From NCBI GenBank assembly GCA_046598935.1, contig JBKJHW010000054.1, positions 1 to 40,829 on the forward strand: DNA of 40,829 nucleotides, in the 5' to 3' direction. A program made the position numbers and the translations under genes. Source of the stretch: SCUN01 sp046598935. Its GTDB lineage: Bacteria > Acidobacteriota > Vicinamibacteria > Vicinamibacterales > SCN-69-37. The notes below the pieces were generated by a model, which had not been told where the DNA came from, searched no databases, and saw only the letters and a program-made list of their open reading frames with translations. How positions within the stretch are numbered: position 1 is the first letter of the stretch; the number at the start of each line of letters is the position of its first letter. Of this stretch, positions 16,140 through 24,410 are shown in pieces.

Positions 16140-16727
16140 CTCAAACGCTCCCAACACCCTCCCCATCATCAGGCGAATCGTGCGAATCAACTTCGGGAGC
16201 AGCCAGATGAGCAGCAGGACGAACAACGCCAGCAAAACCAGAAACACGACCGGATGGGAGATCGCCAGGTAAAGGCCTGTGGCGACCAGCGCGTCCTCGC
16301 TGAGTGACGCGGCCACGTTCGTCACGGGTTCGGGCGAGGTGTTGATGAAGACGCGGCTGGCGGATTTGGCCGCGTGCGTGCCGGCCGTCAAGGTGCCGCC
16401 GAGAAGACCGGCACCGAACATGATGGCCGGATCATGCTCGCCCATTGCCAGCGCCGCGAGCAGCGCGCCGCCGGGAATCCGGATGAATGTGTGAACGCTG
16501 TCCCAGACGGAATCGACGACGGGAATTTTGTCAGCCAGAAACTCGATTACCAGGAGAGTTCCCGACAGCCCGATGATCCATGGATTTTCGAGCATCCGCA
16601 GATCGGCGGGGAGCGTCACGTATTGGAAGCGGCCCAACAGCCCGGCGAACACCAGCACGGCGTAGAGGCGGATGCCGCTCGCCCAGGCCATTCCTCCCGC
16701 CAACGCGACCGATTGGATGATATCCAC
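16137..16727 (-). CDS. DUF4126 family membrane protein
   Basis: 196 residues from GTG 16727. About five hydrophobic segments are visible, including ALAGGMAWASGIRLYAVLVF at the N-terminus and PVVFLVLLALFVLLLIWLLP near the C-terminus. The motifs SGIRLY, FLADKIPVVDSVWDSVHTFI and GTHAAKSASR are characteristic of DUF4126 proteins, whose function is unknown. The TGA/TAG region overlaps the heptamer tract. The start lies 22 bp from a divergent small ORF, so a shared promoter region is implied but not obvious. Confidence 0.85.
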   Translation of the reverse strand: MDIIQSVALAGGMAWASGIRLYAVLVFAGLLGRFQYVTLPADLRMLENPWIIGLSGTLLVIEFLADKIPVVDSVWDSVHTFIRIPGGALLAALAMGEHDPAIMFGAGLLGGTLTAGTHAAKSASRVFINTSPEPVTNVAASLSEDALVATGLYLAISHPVVFLVLLALFVLLLIWLLPKLIRTIRLMMGRVLGAFE

Positions 16728-16749
16728 GCTGCTTGTTCAAGTGTCGCTC

Positions 16750-16938
16750 ATGCGCCGGCATGTGGCGACCACCCTGATCTTTAGTGCACTCCTCGCCGCC
16801 TGGTTCCTCTGGCAGCGCGGCTGCGACCGTGCGCAGGCTGCCATCGAGGTCGACGCGGGCGCCATCCTCGTGAGAAACCAGACCGCCGAGAACTGGAACA
16901 ACGTGACAACCCGGCGTGGCACGCGCCGTGAGAATTGA
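16750..16938 (+). CDS. Small exported or membrane-anchored hypothetical protein, possibly truncated
   Basis: 62 codons from ATG 16750. The N-terminus (MRRHVATTLIFSALLAAWFL) looks like a signal or anchor. The following AAIEVDAGAILVRNQTAENW resembles the opening strand of a small beta domain, and the last residues (TTRRGTRREN) lose this character, as if the frame had been shifted. The gap 16728-16991 is otherwise empty apart from the VapBC upstream region. I do not recognise a family; it could be a relic. Confidence 0.35.
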   Translation: MRRHVATTLIFSALLAAWFLWQRGCDRAQAAIEVDAGAILVRNQTAENWNNVTTRRGTRREN

Positions 16939-16968
16939 ACGCGGACCTGCCGTGCTTTCGGGTAATAT

Positions 16969-16983
16969 CTCAATGTCACTGAG
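16969..16983. promoter_or_regulatory. Candidate operator upstream of the VapBC-like pair
   Basis: CTCAATGTCACTGAG is a 15-bp imperfect palindrome (12 of 14 paired positions match), 8 bp upstream of the antitoxin ATG and overlapping its GAGG ribosome-binding site. TAATAT at 16963-16968 is a fair -10 box directly before it. Ribbon-helix-helix antitoxins usually repress their own promoter through such sites, so autoregulation is likely but inferred. Confidence 0.4.
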
Positions 16984-16991
16984 GTATCCCC

Positions 16992-17252
16992 ATGAAACTG
17001 CGCTCGCTGAAGCTGCCCAAGACACTTGACGCCAAATTGACCCGATACGCCGCCGCGAAGGGCGCGTCAGCCAGCGCCGTCGTGCGCGAGGCGCTTGCCG
17101 AGTACCTTGCGAAACCGGAGAGCGGCCACGACCAGCCGCGGCCGTCGACCATCGGGCACCTCGCAGCTGATCTGGCGGGAAGCGTTGACGGGCCGGCGGA
17201 TCTCGCGACGAACGCAAAGCACCTCGCCGGCTTCGGCCGATCGCGCCGGTGA
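16992..17252 (+). CDS. Ribbon-helix-helix antitoxin (VapB-like)
   Basis: 86 residues. The N-terminal 45 residues (SLKLPKTLDAKLTRYAAAKG, ASAVVREALAEYLAKP) are a typical RHH/CopG DNA-binding fold: a beta-strand, then a helix, then the S-x-S-x-VVREAL helix. The rest (DLAGSVDGPADLATNAKHLA) matches the tail that wraps the toxin in such pairs. The stop overlaps the toxin's GTG start by 4 bp (GTGA). The GAGG ribosome-binding site lies 7 bp before the ATG. Confidence 0.85.
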   Translation: MKLRSLKLPKTLDAKLTRYAAAKGASASAVVREALAEYLAKPESGHDQPRPSTIGHLAADLAGSVDGPADLATNAKHLAGFGRSRR

Positions 17253-17674
17253 CACCTGTCATCCCCACCATTGTTGACACTGGTCCGCTGGTCGCATTTC
17301 TGAACCGCCGGGACTCGTGGCACACGTGGGCGCGGGATCGATTTGCGGAGCTCGAAACGCCAGTCGAAACCTGCGAGGCTGTCGTCGCCGAAGCCGCATT
17401 CCTGCTGAGACAGCAGCCGGGAGGGGCCGATGCGTTAATGGCCTTGCTCACGCGTCGGCTGATCGTCTGCACGTTCCGGCTGGACGATTCAACCGAACGA
17501 GTCGCCGACCTGATGCGGCGCTACGCGAATGTGCCGATGTCGCTCGCCGATGCGTGTCTCGTGCGGATGGCCGAAGAGCGGCCGCGCGCGAAAATCCTCA
17601 CGCTCGATTCCGATTTTCGGTTGTACCGAAAGTTGGGCCGGCAGGTGATTCCGCTGATCAGCCCGGCTCGATAG
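17249..17674 (+). CDS. PIN-domain ribonuclease toxin (VapC-like)
   Basis: 141 residues from a GTG that overlaps the antitoxin stop. The PIN acidic residues are all in place: Asp10 in TIVDTGPLVAFL, Glu47 in CEAVVAEAAFLL, Asp101 in MSLADACLVRMAE, and Asp120/Asp122 in LTLDSDF. VapC toxins are Mg-dependent endoribonucleases that cut tRNA or rRNA and are held inactive by the partner antitoxin; the target here is unknown. The gene appears intact. It is convergent with the exported aldolase-like gene, with only 10 bp between stops. Confidence 0.88.
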   Translation: MTPVIPTIVDTGPLVAFLNRRDSWHTWARDRFAELETPVETCEAVVAEAAFLLRQQPGGADALMALLTRRLIVCTFRLDDSTERVADLMRRYANVPMSLADACLVRMAEERPRAKILTLDSDFRLYRKLGRQVIPLISPAR

Positions 17675-17684
17675 ACCGTCGAAC

Positions 17685-18641
17685 TCAGCGGCCGCCGAAT
17701 TTCCTTCCGGTCTCAACCGCCGCAAACGCCGCTTCGTCGCGCCGCTGCATGATGAAGACTGACCAACCTTCTTTCTGGCGCTGCTCCATCTCGGCCGGGT
17801 TGTTCACCGGAAACCCGCAGGGAATCTTGAACTCTTTGCACGCGGCCAGGATCTTCATGGCCGCAGCTTCGCGTCCGGGGGCGTCACCGCGGAAGACACC
17901 GCCAAGCGTGCCATAGCCCGCAAAAATCTGCGCCACGCCCGGTTCGGCCGCGATTTCACCAACCTTCTCGATGCCGGCGAGGCTCTCGACGATGACGCTC
18001 ACCATCAGCTCGCCGCTCTTGTTGAGCGGCCAGATGTCGGCCTTCTTCTTGTAATCGTCGACGCTGAGGCCCCAATAGCTGGCCGCATGCTCGAGTCCGG
18101 TCTCAGGGCGCGTTCCACCCGCCGACGCCAGGCGCATCGCCTTGATCACGTCGCGCACTTCCTGCCGAGACTCGACGGCCTCCATCGACACGCTGACGTG
18201 CCCGGCGTTCAGCTGACGAATGATGGCGTCGTTCACACCCGTTGGATTCGAATGCCAGATGCCGATCTTCGCGGAAAACGGATGCGTGCGCACCGAGCCG
18301 CCGGCTTTCTTGATCTCTTCGATGTAGCGGAGGAACGTATCCGATGTTCCGGACGTGAAGAGATAGTCGGCGCGCGTGTACGCGACCGTTTCCTTCGCGA
18401 CGTCGGCGAGAACAATTGGCGGCGCGGGCGGCGGCGGCGTGGCGGGTGCGGCCGCGTCACCGCCGCGTCCGCGGCCCTGGCCACGGGGAACGATCTGCGG
18501 CTGAGCGATGCCGAAGATGGGCCAGCCCTTTTCCTGGGCGGCGATCACCGGGTTCAGCCGGCCGGACTGCGCGGTGATCGACGTGGGCGCGCCGAGCGCG
18601 GATCCGGCGGCAAGAACTAGAACAAGACCAAGACGTCGCAT
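17685..18641 (-). CDS. Exported HpcH/HpaI aldolase-like protein
   Basis: The start at 18641 is chosen over 18671 because CCTCCTT (18647-18653; AAGGAGG on minus) is an ideal ribosome-binding site for it and it begins a signal peptide (MRRLGLVLVLAAGSALGAPT). 318 residues. After a Pro/Ala linker (about 65-80) the domain follows the HpcH/HpaI class II pyruvate aldolase layout: RADYLFTSGTSDTFLRYIEE, LNAGHVSVSMEAVESRQEV, VSVIVESLAGIEKV (putative metal Glu) and C-terminal GWSVFIMQRRDEAAF. The usual GP-x-DL metal Asp motif reads FAGYGTLGG, and the substrate-binding VR-x-P Arg is not evident. Aldolases of this family are cytoplasmic, so export plus lost ligands suggests a changed or non-enzymatic role. 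Confidence 0.8.
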   Translation of the reverse strand: MRRLGLVLVLAAGSALGAPTSITAQSGRLNPVIAAQEKGWPIFGIAQPQIVPRGQGRGRGGDAAAPATPPPPAPPIVLADVAKETVAYTRADYLFTSGTSDTFLRYIEEIKKAGGSVRTHPFSAKIGIWHSNPTGVNDAIIRQLNAGHVSVSMEAVESRQEVRDVIKAMRLASAGGTRPETGLEHAASYWGLSVDDYKKKADIWPLNKSGELMVSVIVESLAGIEKVGEIAAEPGVAQIFAGYGTLGGVFRGDAPGREAAAMKILAACKEFKIPCGFPVNNPAEMEQRQKEGWSVFIMQRRDEAAFAAVETGRKFGGR

Positions 18642-18687
18642 TGCAGCCTCCTTGGGCGTGGCGGCGATCATACGCTAGGATTCGCTC

Positions 18688-19818
18688 ATGAAACGCGCTG
18701 CGATCCTCGCTCTCATCCTTGCCTCTTCGTCACTCATCGCCACCGCCGGCGCCCAGGGCACGGCCCAGGCTCAGCAAGCACCGCCACCGACGACGACCCC
18801 GCCCGCCGGACGCGCCGGCGGAGCCGCCGCCGAGGTCGAAATGGACCCGGCGCGCGCGCGCCAGCTATACGTCAGTAAGTCCCCTGCCGACCTGCGCGGC
18901 TGCGGCGCCAACTGCGAAACGCAGATCGCCAACAAGAAACGCACGGAGGACGTGTACACCGAACGCAGCAAAGGCGTGATGCAGTTCTCGAAGGTCCGCT
19001 ACAAGAGCAGCGCCGACGGCCTCGAGATCCCGGCGTATCTTTTCGCGCCGCTCGAGACCCGTGGCCGCCATGCCGCGATGGTGTGGGTGCACGGCGGCGT
19101 GCATGGCGACTGGAACACCTCGTTGTTTGCGTTTGTGCGTGAAGCCACCCAGCGCGGCTACGTGATCATCACGCCCGACTACCGCGGCAGCACCGGTTAC
19201 GGCGATGCCTTCTACAAACTCATCGACTACGGCGGCAAAGAGGTCGACGACGTGATGTCGGCGTATGACTACTTGAAGACGCTGCCGTACGTGGATGCCG
19301 ATCGTGTCGGCATGATGGGCTGGAGCCATGGCGGCTTCATCACCGCGCACTCGCTCTTCCGCGACGGCCAGCCTTTCAAAGCCGGCGCCGCGATGGTGCC
19401 GGTGACCAACCTTGTGTTCCGCCTTTCCTACAAGGGACCGAGCTACGCGCGCGACTTTGCCGCCGAGGAGGGCATTCAGGGGCTGCCGTTCGAGAATCGC
19501 GAGGAGTACATCAAACGATCGCCGGTCTTTCACGTGGCGAAGTTGAACGTTCCGATGCTCGTCCACGTCGCCACCAACGATACGGACGTGGACTTTGTCG
19601 AAGACCAGCAGATGGTCTACACGCTCATGGCGCTGAAGCCGGACCTGGCTGAGACGAAGATCTACGTGAACCCCGTGCCGGGCCCGTCCTCGGGCGGGCA
19701 CACGTTCAATCGCCGCACAAACCCGCAGACGCTCGAGCGCGACGACTCGCCCGACCAGATCGATTCATGGAATCGCACGTGGAAGTTCTTCGAGAAGCAC
19801 CTCAAACCTAAAAAGTAG
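18688..19818 (+). CDS. Secreted S9-family (prolyl oligopeptidase-like) alpha/beta hydrolase
   Basis: 376 residues from ATG 18688, with AGGA eight bases upstream. A signal peptide (MKRAAILALILASSSLIATA) and a low-complexity Ala/Pro/Gln/Gly region (about 22-50) precede a catalytic domain without the large N-terminal propeller of typical S9 enzymes. The oxyanion strand AMVWVHGGVHGDWN, TPDYRGSTGYG and the nucleophile elbow GWSHGG (Ser213) are followed by an acidic cluster NDTDVDF (Asp298-302) and GGHTFNRR (His338), completing a Ser-Asp-His triad. It is likely a periplasmic peptidase or esterase. It is divergent from the aldolase-like gene, with 46 bp shared. Confidence 0.88.
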   Translation: MKRAAILALILASSSLIATAGAQGTAQAQQAPPPTTTPPAGRAGGAAAEVEMDPARARQLYVSKSPADLRGCGANCETQIANKKRTEDVYTERSKGVMQFSKVRYKSSADGLEIPAYLFAPLETRGRHAAMVWVHGGVHGDWNTSLFAFVREATQRGYVIITPDYRGSTGYGDAFYKLIDYGGKEVDDVMSAYDYLKTLPYVDADRVGMMGWSHGGFITAHSLFRDGQPFKAGAAMVPVTNLVFRLSYKGPSYARDFAAEEGIQGLPFENREEYIKRSPVFHVAKLNVPMLVHVATNDTDVDFVEDQQMVYTLMALKPDLAETKIYVNPVPGPSSGGHTFNRRTNPQTLERDDSPDQIDSWNRTWKFFEKHLKPKK

Positions 19819-19838
19819 GTACGAAAGCAGGCACGACG

Positions 19839-20510
19839 ATGACGCTCAAGGACGCGCTTGCAGCGCTGGAGAAGCTCGGCACCGAAAAGATGCGGGCGCA
19901 GAATCGCAAGAACGGCGCCGGCGAGAATCAGTACGGTGTTCCGATGGGCGACATTCGCAAGGTCGCCGCGAAGATCAAGACGGACCATGAGCTGGCGGTC
20001 CAGCTCTGGGAGACCGGCAATGTTGACGCGAGGTTCCTGGCGGTCCTGGTGCTCACGCCAGGGAACCTGTCAGCCGACGACCTCGATCGCATGGTGAAGT
20101 CGGCCGACTATTCGTGGCTCGCCGACTGGTTCAACAACTACGTCGTCAAAGTCCATCCCGACAAGGAGAAGCTCCGCGAGAAATGGATGACTGCGAGAGA
20201 CCCATGGGCCGCGCGCGCCGGTTGGGCCCTCACGTCGGGCCGGGTTGCCAGGAATCCGGCCGGGCTCGACGTACCGGCACTGCTCGATCGCATTGAATCC
20301 GAAATGGCGAAAGCACCGGCGCCGACGCAGTGGACGATGAACTCATGTTTGGCGAACGTCGGCATCCACGTCCCCGCGCTTCGCACGCGTGCGATCGCGA
20401 TCGGCGAGAAGCTCGGCGTCTACCGCGACTTCCCCGTCTCGAAAGGCTGCACGTCACCGTTCGCGCCGACCTGGATCGACTACTTCGTCAAAGGCAAGAA
20501 AGGGAGGTAG
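19839..20510 (+). CDS. AlkD-like HEAT-repeat DNA alkylation repair protein
   Basis: 223 residues, 20 bp after the S9 hydrolase gene. The sequence is all-helical with the AlkD-family opening (ALEKLGTEKMRAQNRKNGAG, YGVPMGDIRKVAAKIK), a HEAT-like repeat with ARFLAVLVLTP, and a C-terminal TMNSCLANVGIH block found in this group. AlkD glycosylases remove alkylated purines using HEAT repeats; the key acidic/aromatic pair cannot be assigned safely here, so activity is uncertain. It may also be a member of the related DUF group without glycosylase activity. Confidence 0.75.
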   Translation: MTLKDALAALEKLGTEKMRAQNRKNGAGENQYGVPMGDIRKVAAKIKTDHELAVQLWETGNVDARFLAVLVLTPGNLSADDLDRMVKSADYSWLADWFNNYVVKVHPDKEKLREKWMTARDPWAARAGWALTSGRVARNPAGLDVPALLDRIESEMAKAPAPTQWTMNSCLANVGIHVPALRTRAIAIGEKLGVYRDFPVSKGCTSPFAPTWIDYFVKGKKGR

Positions 20511-20562
20511 CGGGAACCGCGCCCACGCCGGCCCGTATCATTCAGACGGAGGCACACTTTTC

Positions 20563-20889
20563 ATGAGCGTCATCATCACCACCACCCCGTCGATCGAAGG
20601 CAAGCGCATCACGAAATATCACGGGATCGTGACCGGCGAAGCGATTCTCGGCGCAAACATCTTCAAGGACTTCTTCGCGGGCATTCGCGACATCGTCGGC
20701 GGCCGGTCCGCGGCGTATGAGGGCGAGCTCCGGAAGGCGCGTGAGATCGCGCTGAGCGAGCTCAGCCAGGCGGCCACGCAGACGGGCGCGAACGCCGTCG
20801 TCGGGATGGACATCGACTACGAGACAATCGGCGCGCACGGCAGCATGCTGATGGTGAGCGTCAGCGGCACCGCGGTGACGCTCGAATAG
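20563..20889 (+). CDS. YbjQ/UPF0145 family protein
   Basis: 108 residues from ATG 20563, with GGAGG at 20548-20552 as a good ribosome-binding site. Upstream open frame is discarded because it overlaps the previous gene and is Arg-rich. The family hallmarks are complete: ITTTPSIEGKRI at the N-terminus, GEAILGANIFKDFFAGIRDI, GGRSAAYEGELRKAREIA, and GANAVVGMDIDYE near the C-terminus. These proteins form ring-shaped oligomers; a role in metal binding has been proposed but function is not settled. Convergent with the GH127 gene, 9 bp between stops. Confidence 0.9.
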   Translation: MSVIITTTPSIEGKRITKYHGIVTGEAILGANIFKDFFAGIRDIVGGRSAAYEGELRKAREIALSELSQAATQTGANAVVGMDIDYETIGAHGSMLMVSVSGTAVTLE

Positions 20890-20898
20890 AGCGGCGGC

Positions 20899-23800
20899 CT
20901 ATCTAAACGACACATGGAGATACACCGAGTGCCGTCCGTACGTGTCGAAAAAAGGCTTGAACGGCACGCCCGCGATCGAGAAGCGCAGCGTCGCCGGGTC
21001 ACCGGCAATCGATCGGCTGATGTCTGTTGCGTCGAGCTCGATCCGGCGCCAGTCACTACGTTGGGCGGCTTCCTCAGCGGCCAGAAGCACCGGGCCGTAG
21101 AACACACTGGCGACGTTCGGCTGGTCGACGATGTGATCGAGGCTGAACGTGAACGGCATACGGATCTCAACCGTATCGTTGTCGCGCCACGTGCGCGCGA
21201 TCGTCATGTAGGTGCCTGGCGCCGTCTTCACGGCGGTGTCGCGGCCGTTAATTTTCACAAAGAAGCCGCGCGTCGCCCAGGACGGCACGCGCACCTTGAG
21301 ATCGAACTTCCCCGTGCCCTTGACGACCAGCTTCGTCGTATCGGCGTACGGAAAATCCGTGACCTGTTGCACAGAAATATTGCGTTCAGTCCACGTCAGC
21401 GTCGACGGAATAAACAGGTTGACGTACAGCGCCTGGTGGTTCGCGCTTCGGAAGTAGATCGTATCCTGCAGCTTCGTGTGGCTTTCGAGCGCCGTGCCGT
21501 TGCAGCAGGTGAAGCCGCTCATGTTCGCGTTGCCGAAGTTCTTGCGCGAGCCCGGGTTGAGCGGCACGTGATACGTGTTGCCTGCATCCGCCTCGGCGAC
21601 CGACGACAGAATGTGGTTGTAGAGCGCGCGCTCGTAGTGATCCATGTACTTGGCCGTCTGGTCGTACATGAAGAGCTGGCGGTCGAGCTTGAGGAGGTTG
21701 TAGGTGGCGCAGGTTTCGTTCTGGCCGCCGGTGGCGAAGCCGTTCTCCCAGAGCGTGCTCGGCTGGCTCGGGAAGCACTCGGCGTTATTCGGATTCTTCG
21801 CGCCAGCGACGCCGCCGATGCTGTACGTGTACCCGCCGTTCACGATCTCCCAGAAGTTGCTGGCAATCAGGTAGTACGGCATTTCCTTCGTATTACGGAA
21901 TGTCTCGAGCGCCCCGGTGATCTGCGGGATGTGCTGGTTGGCGTGCTTGCCGCGAATCGTGTCGACGCGCTTCGCCAGGCCGTGTTCGCGCGCGGCGTTG
22001 CCGAAAAACAGCGTGGTGTTGTCGAAGAGCTTCGCGGTGTCGCCGAAGCGCTTCTCGCCGGTCAAGCGGAACAGGCGCGCCATGGCTTCGTTCATCCCGC
22101 CGTACTCGCCGGCGATGTAGCGGCTCCACATCGCTGTGCGCGTCTCTGGCGCGAGCGCCTGCAGCCGCGTGTGGACCCACCCGCCCATGCCCTTCGCGAT
22201 CTCCAGCGCCTTCTGGTTCCCCGCGACTTCGTACGTATCGAGCAGGCCGGCGAGAATCTTGTGCAGCGTGTAGTACGGCGCCCAGATCTGGCTGTCCTCT
22301 GTGCCGTAGGTGGCGCCGCGCTCCAGCATGATGAACTGGTCGGGCGGATAGGCGCTGATGAAGCCCGCGCCCCAATTCCAGTAGTCGGTGCGAATCGCGC
22401 CGACGCGCAGGTTTGAATCGTAGTTCTGCCGGCCCGGCCCCACCGGCACGGCTGTTGGCGACGCGACCGCCGGCCCGCCGGGCTGCGCCTGGCGTCCCGA
22501 TTTCTGCGACAGGTCGTACAGCGCGTCCACGAGGTAGGTCATCTTCGTGAGGAACGCGGCCTGAAGCGCGGGGTCGTACCCCGTGCTCGCGTACGCTTGC
22601 GCAATCGCCGTCAGGTAGTGGCCGCTCGCGTGACCGCGCAACCTCGTCGTCTGGTTGTCCCACCCCTCGAGGGCTTTGGCGCCGGCCGGCTGCGGCTGCC
22701 CGAACGCGTCACGGAAATTGTAGAGAAAGCTGTCCGGATTGCTCGCCGCGAGGCCTTTGAGAAACTTGTCGCGGTTCTTGATGAACGGCGTGTCCGCGCC
22801 GTGCGCATCGCGATTCAGCACGACTTTCGTTAAAGCAAACGGCTCGACCAGCCGATCCGGCGGCGTCATCGTGCCGACCGGCACTTTCACAATCACTCTC
22901 GCCTTCGGCTCGAAGCGCGTACCGGGCACCCGCCCTGTCACCGTGTAGGTTCCGGCTTTACTCACGCTCGAGTTGTCGGTCGGCGAGGGCCAGATCACGC
23001 GGACATCGCCCGCCACGCGGCCCGCGTACGTCGCCGGAATCGCGTACGGCAGCCGCGGCAGCATGCCGATGACGGTATTCACCGTGATGTCGGAAACATT
23101 CGTCAAACGCGTCGCGAATGGCGACTCGCGCGGGATGTTCGCCGTCGAGATCTCCGGCGCCGCGCCGCGGCCCCGCGCGGACTGCGCCGACGGCATGGCG
23201 TTGCGGCGGATCGCCGCGATCGGCTCATCGCCGAGCGCGATGCGGTACAAACGAACGTCGCGTAATCGTGCGTGCAGCGTCGGCGCCGCGTCGTCCTGTG
23301 CTTTGCCAAGCAACAAGCGGTTGGTCGCAGAGCCTTGAGGCAGAAGCTGCGCCGGCGTGACGTTGACGTTTCCTGCCTGCCCCGCCCGCATCCCATCGAC
23401 GTAGGCCGTCAGCACGCGGCTCGCCGGATCGAGCACCACTGCGAAATGCGACCACTGATTCTCGACGAGCGATTTCGGCGCCGTTTCGCCGCGAACTTGT
23501 CCGTCAACAACTGCGACGGCGCTGAAACGCTGCTGCGCATCGACGACGGCGTAGAGCCGCGTCCGGGTGCTGGTGCCGAAATCGAAGACCGGGCCCGATG
23601 CGCGCGTCGGCAGATAGACCCAACCGGTAACGGCGACGGCATCTTCGCCCGCAAGCACGTTTGATGGCAGTTGCACGTGACCGCCGTCGCCTGTGAGCAG
23701 GAGCACCTTGCGCGGCGCGGCGTCGTCGACGAACGTCGGGCTCGCGCCCTTGAGCGTCGCGTGCAGCTGATTTCTCGACGAGTCCTCGGCGTTGCCGTTG

Positions 23801-23943
23801 AAGGCATATCGCGCCACGAGCGCCGTCTCGCCGATGCCGTCGAGGAACTGGTCGCCGCCTTGCGTCGCAGTTTGCGCATTCTGCGCCACGGATGCGACGA
23901 GCGTTGACACGACCAGGATCAGGGCCAGAGGCAGTCGCTTCAT
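20899..23943 (-). CDS. Secreted GH127 (DUF1680) beta-L-arabinofuranosidase-like enzyme with LamG-like and Ig-like modules
   Basis: The start at 23943 begins a signal peptide (MKRLPLALILVVSTLVASVA); the longer frame to 24045 overlaps the divergent gene. 1014 residues. Residues about 40-270 form a LamG/concanavalin-like module (YAFNGNAEDSSRNQLHATLK, VTGWVYLP, DVRLYRIAL). About 290-365 form an Ig-like beta module (ITVNTVIGML, GTYTVTGRVPGT). The GH127 domain runs from about 385 to the end, with GHASGHYLTAIAQAY, the catalytic-region NETC (Glu743, Cys745) and FTCCNGTALESH (Cys813, Cys814), the cysteines that bind zinc in this family. It probably removes L-arabinofuranose from plant or microbial glycans. 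No transporter or other carbohydrate genes are adjacent. Confidence 0.9.
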   Translation of the reverse strand: MKRLPLALILVVSTLVASVAQNAQTATQGGDQFLDGIGETALVARYAFNGNAEDSSRNQLHATLKGASPTFVDDAAPRKVLLLTGDGGHVQLPSNVLAGEDAVAVTGWVYLPTRASGPVFDFGTSTRTRLYAVVDAQQRFSAVAVVDGQVRGETAPKSLVENQWSHFAVVLDPASRVLTAYVDGMRAGQAGNVNVTPAQLLPQGSATNRLLLGKAQDDAAPTLHARLRDVRLYRIALGDEPIAAIRRNAMPSAQSARGRGAAPEISTANIPRESPFATRLTNVSDITVNTVIGMLPRLPYAIPATYAGRVAGDVRVIWPSPTDNSSVSKAGTYTVTGRVPGTRFEPKARVIVKVPVGTMTPPDRLVEPFALTKVVLNRDAHGADTPFIKNRDKFLKGLAASNPDSFLYNFRDAFGQPQPAGAKALEGWDNQTTRLRGHASGHYLTAIAQAYASTGYDPALQAAFLTKMTYLVDALYDLSQKSGRQAQPGGPAVASPTAVPVGPGRQNYDSNLRVGAIRTDYWNWGAGFISAYPPDQFIMLERGATYGTEDSQIWAPYYTLHKILAGLLDTYEVAGNQKALEIAKGMGGWVHTRLQALAPETRTAMWSRYIAGEYGGMNEAMARLFRLTGEKRFGDTAKLFDNTTLFFGNAAREHGLAKRVDTIRGKHANQHIPQITGALETFRNTKEMPYYLIASNFWEIVNGGYTYSIGGVAGAKNPNNAECFPSQPSTLWENGFATGGQNETCATYNLLKLDRQLFMYDQTAKYMDHYERALYNHILSSVAEADAGNTYHVPLNPGSRKNFGNANMSGFTCCNGTALESHTKLQDTIYFRSANHQALYVNLFIPSTLTWTERNISVQQVTDFPYADTTKLVVKGTGKFDLKVRVPSWATRGFFVKINGRDTAVKTAPGTYMTIARTWRDNDTVEIRMPFTFSLDHIVDQPNVASVFYGPVLLAAEEAAQRSDWRRIELDATDISRSIAGDPATLRFSIAGVPFKPFFDTYGRHSVYLHVSFR

Positions 23944-24043
23944 CGGGAAGAGATTATGCGCTATCTCTCCTCGACGGGCCCGGATACGGCTTGTATCCTT
24001 GAGAACAGACGCGGCGCGTATTGGGCGTAGACTCTTTTCACTC

Positions 24044-24388
24044 ATGCAGATTCAGGTTCGCACCGATCACAACATCGACGGCCATGAAAAGCTTTCGGCC
24101 TGGGTTCAGGGCGTCATCGAGCAGTCGCTCGTAACCGCCAGAGATCGCATCACGCGCGTCGAGGTCCATCTGACCGACGAAAACGGCGGGAAAAAGAACG
24201 GCACCGCCGATATGCGTTGCGTGATGGAAGCCCACGTCGCCGGCCGGCCGGCCGTCGTCGTCACCGAACACGCCGACACGATTCACGTCGCCGTCACCGC
24301 GGCGATCGGCAAGCTCGATCGCCTGATCGATCACACGCTCGAGCGCGTCAAAGAGCGCGGCGCAGACGAAACGCCGCGTCGCTGGTAG
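24044..24388 (+). CDS. Short HPF/RaiA-type ribosome-associated protein
   Basis: 114 residues from ATG 24044; the upstream frame is noise overlapping the GH127 leader. The sequence follows the S30AE/HPF fold: MQIQVRTDHNIDGHEKLSAW, helix 1, RITRVEVHLTDENGGKKNG, then CVMEAHVAGRPAVVVTEHAD and a second helix HVAVTAAIGKLDRLIDHTLE. The C-terminal dimerisation domain of long HPF is missing, so this is the short type. It differs from classical HPF in several loop residues, so binding to ribosomes is likely but not certain. Divergent from GH127 with 100 bp between; a hairpin follows its stop. Confidence 0.75.
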   Translation: MQIQVRTDHNIDGHEKLSAWVQGVIEQSLVTARDRITRVEVHLTDENGGKKNGTADMRCVMEAHVAGRPAVVVTEHADTIHVAVTAAIGKLDRLIDHTLERVKERGADETPRRW

Positions 24389-24404
24389 CGACGCTGAGCG
24401 TCGC
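24388..24404. terminator. Hairpin between convergent genes
   Basis: GCGACGC-TGA-GCGTCGC is a perfect 7-bp stem starting at the last base of the HPF-like stop codon and ending 6 bp before the stop of the convergent broken epimerase gene. It may serve both directions; the U-tract is poor on either side. Confidence 0.5.
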
Positions 24405-24410
24405 GGCTAA

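Noticed and set aside
16935..16968. TTGAAC and TAATAT as a promoter pair for the toxin-antitoxin genes
   Set aside because: The spacer is 22 bp, too long for a standard sigma-70 promoter; only the -10 is kept as a possibility.
20914..22416. 500-codon plus-strand frame
   Set aside because: Entirely opposite the GH127 coding sequence, whose catalytic motifs are intact; Arg/Val-rich shadow.
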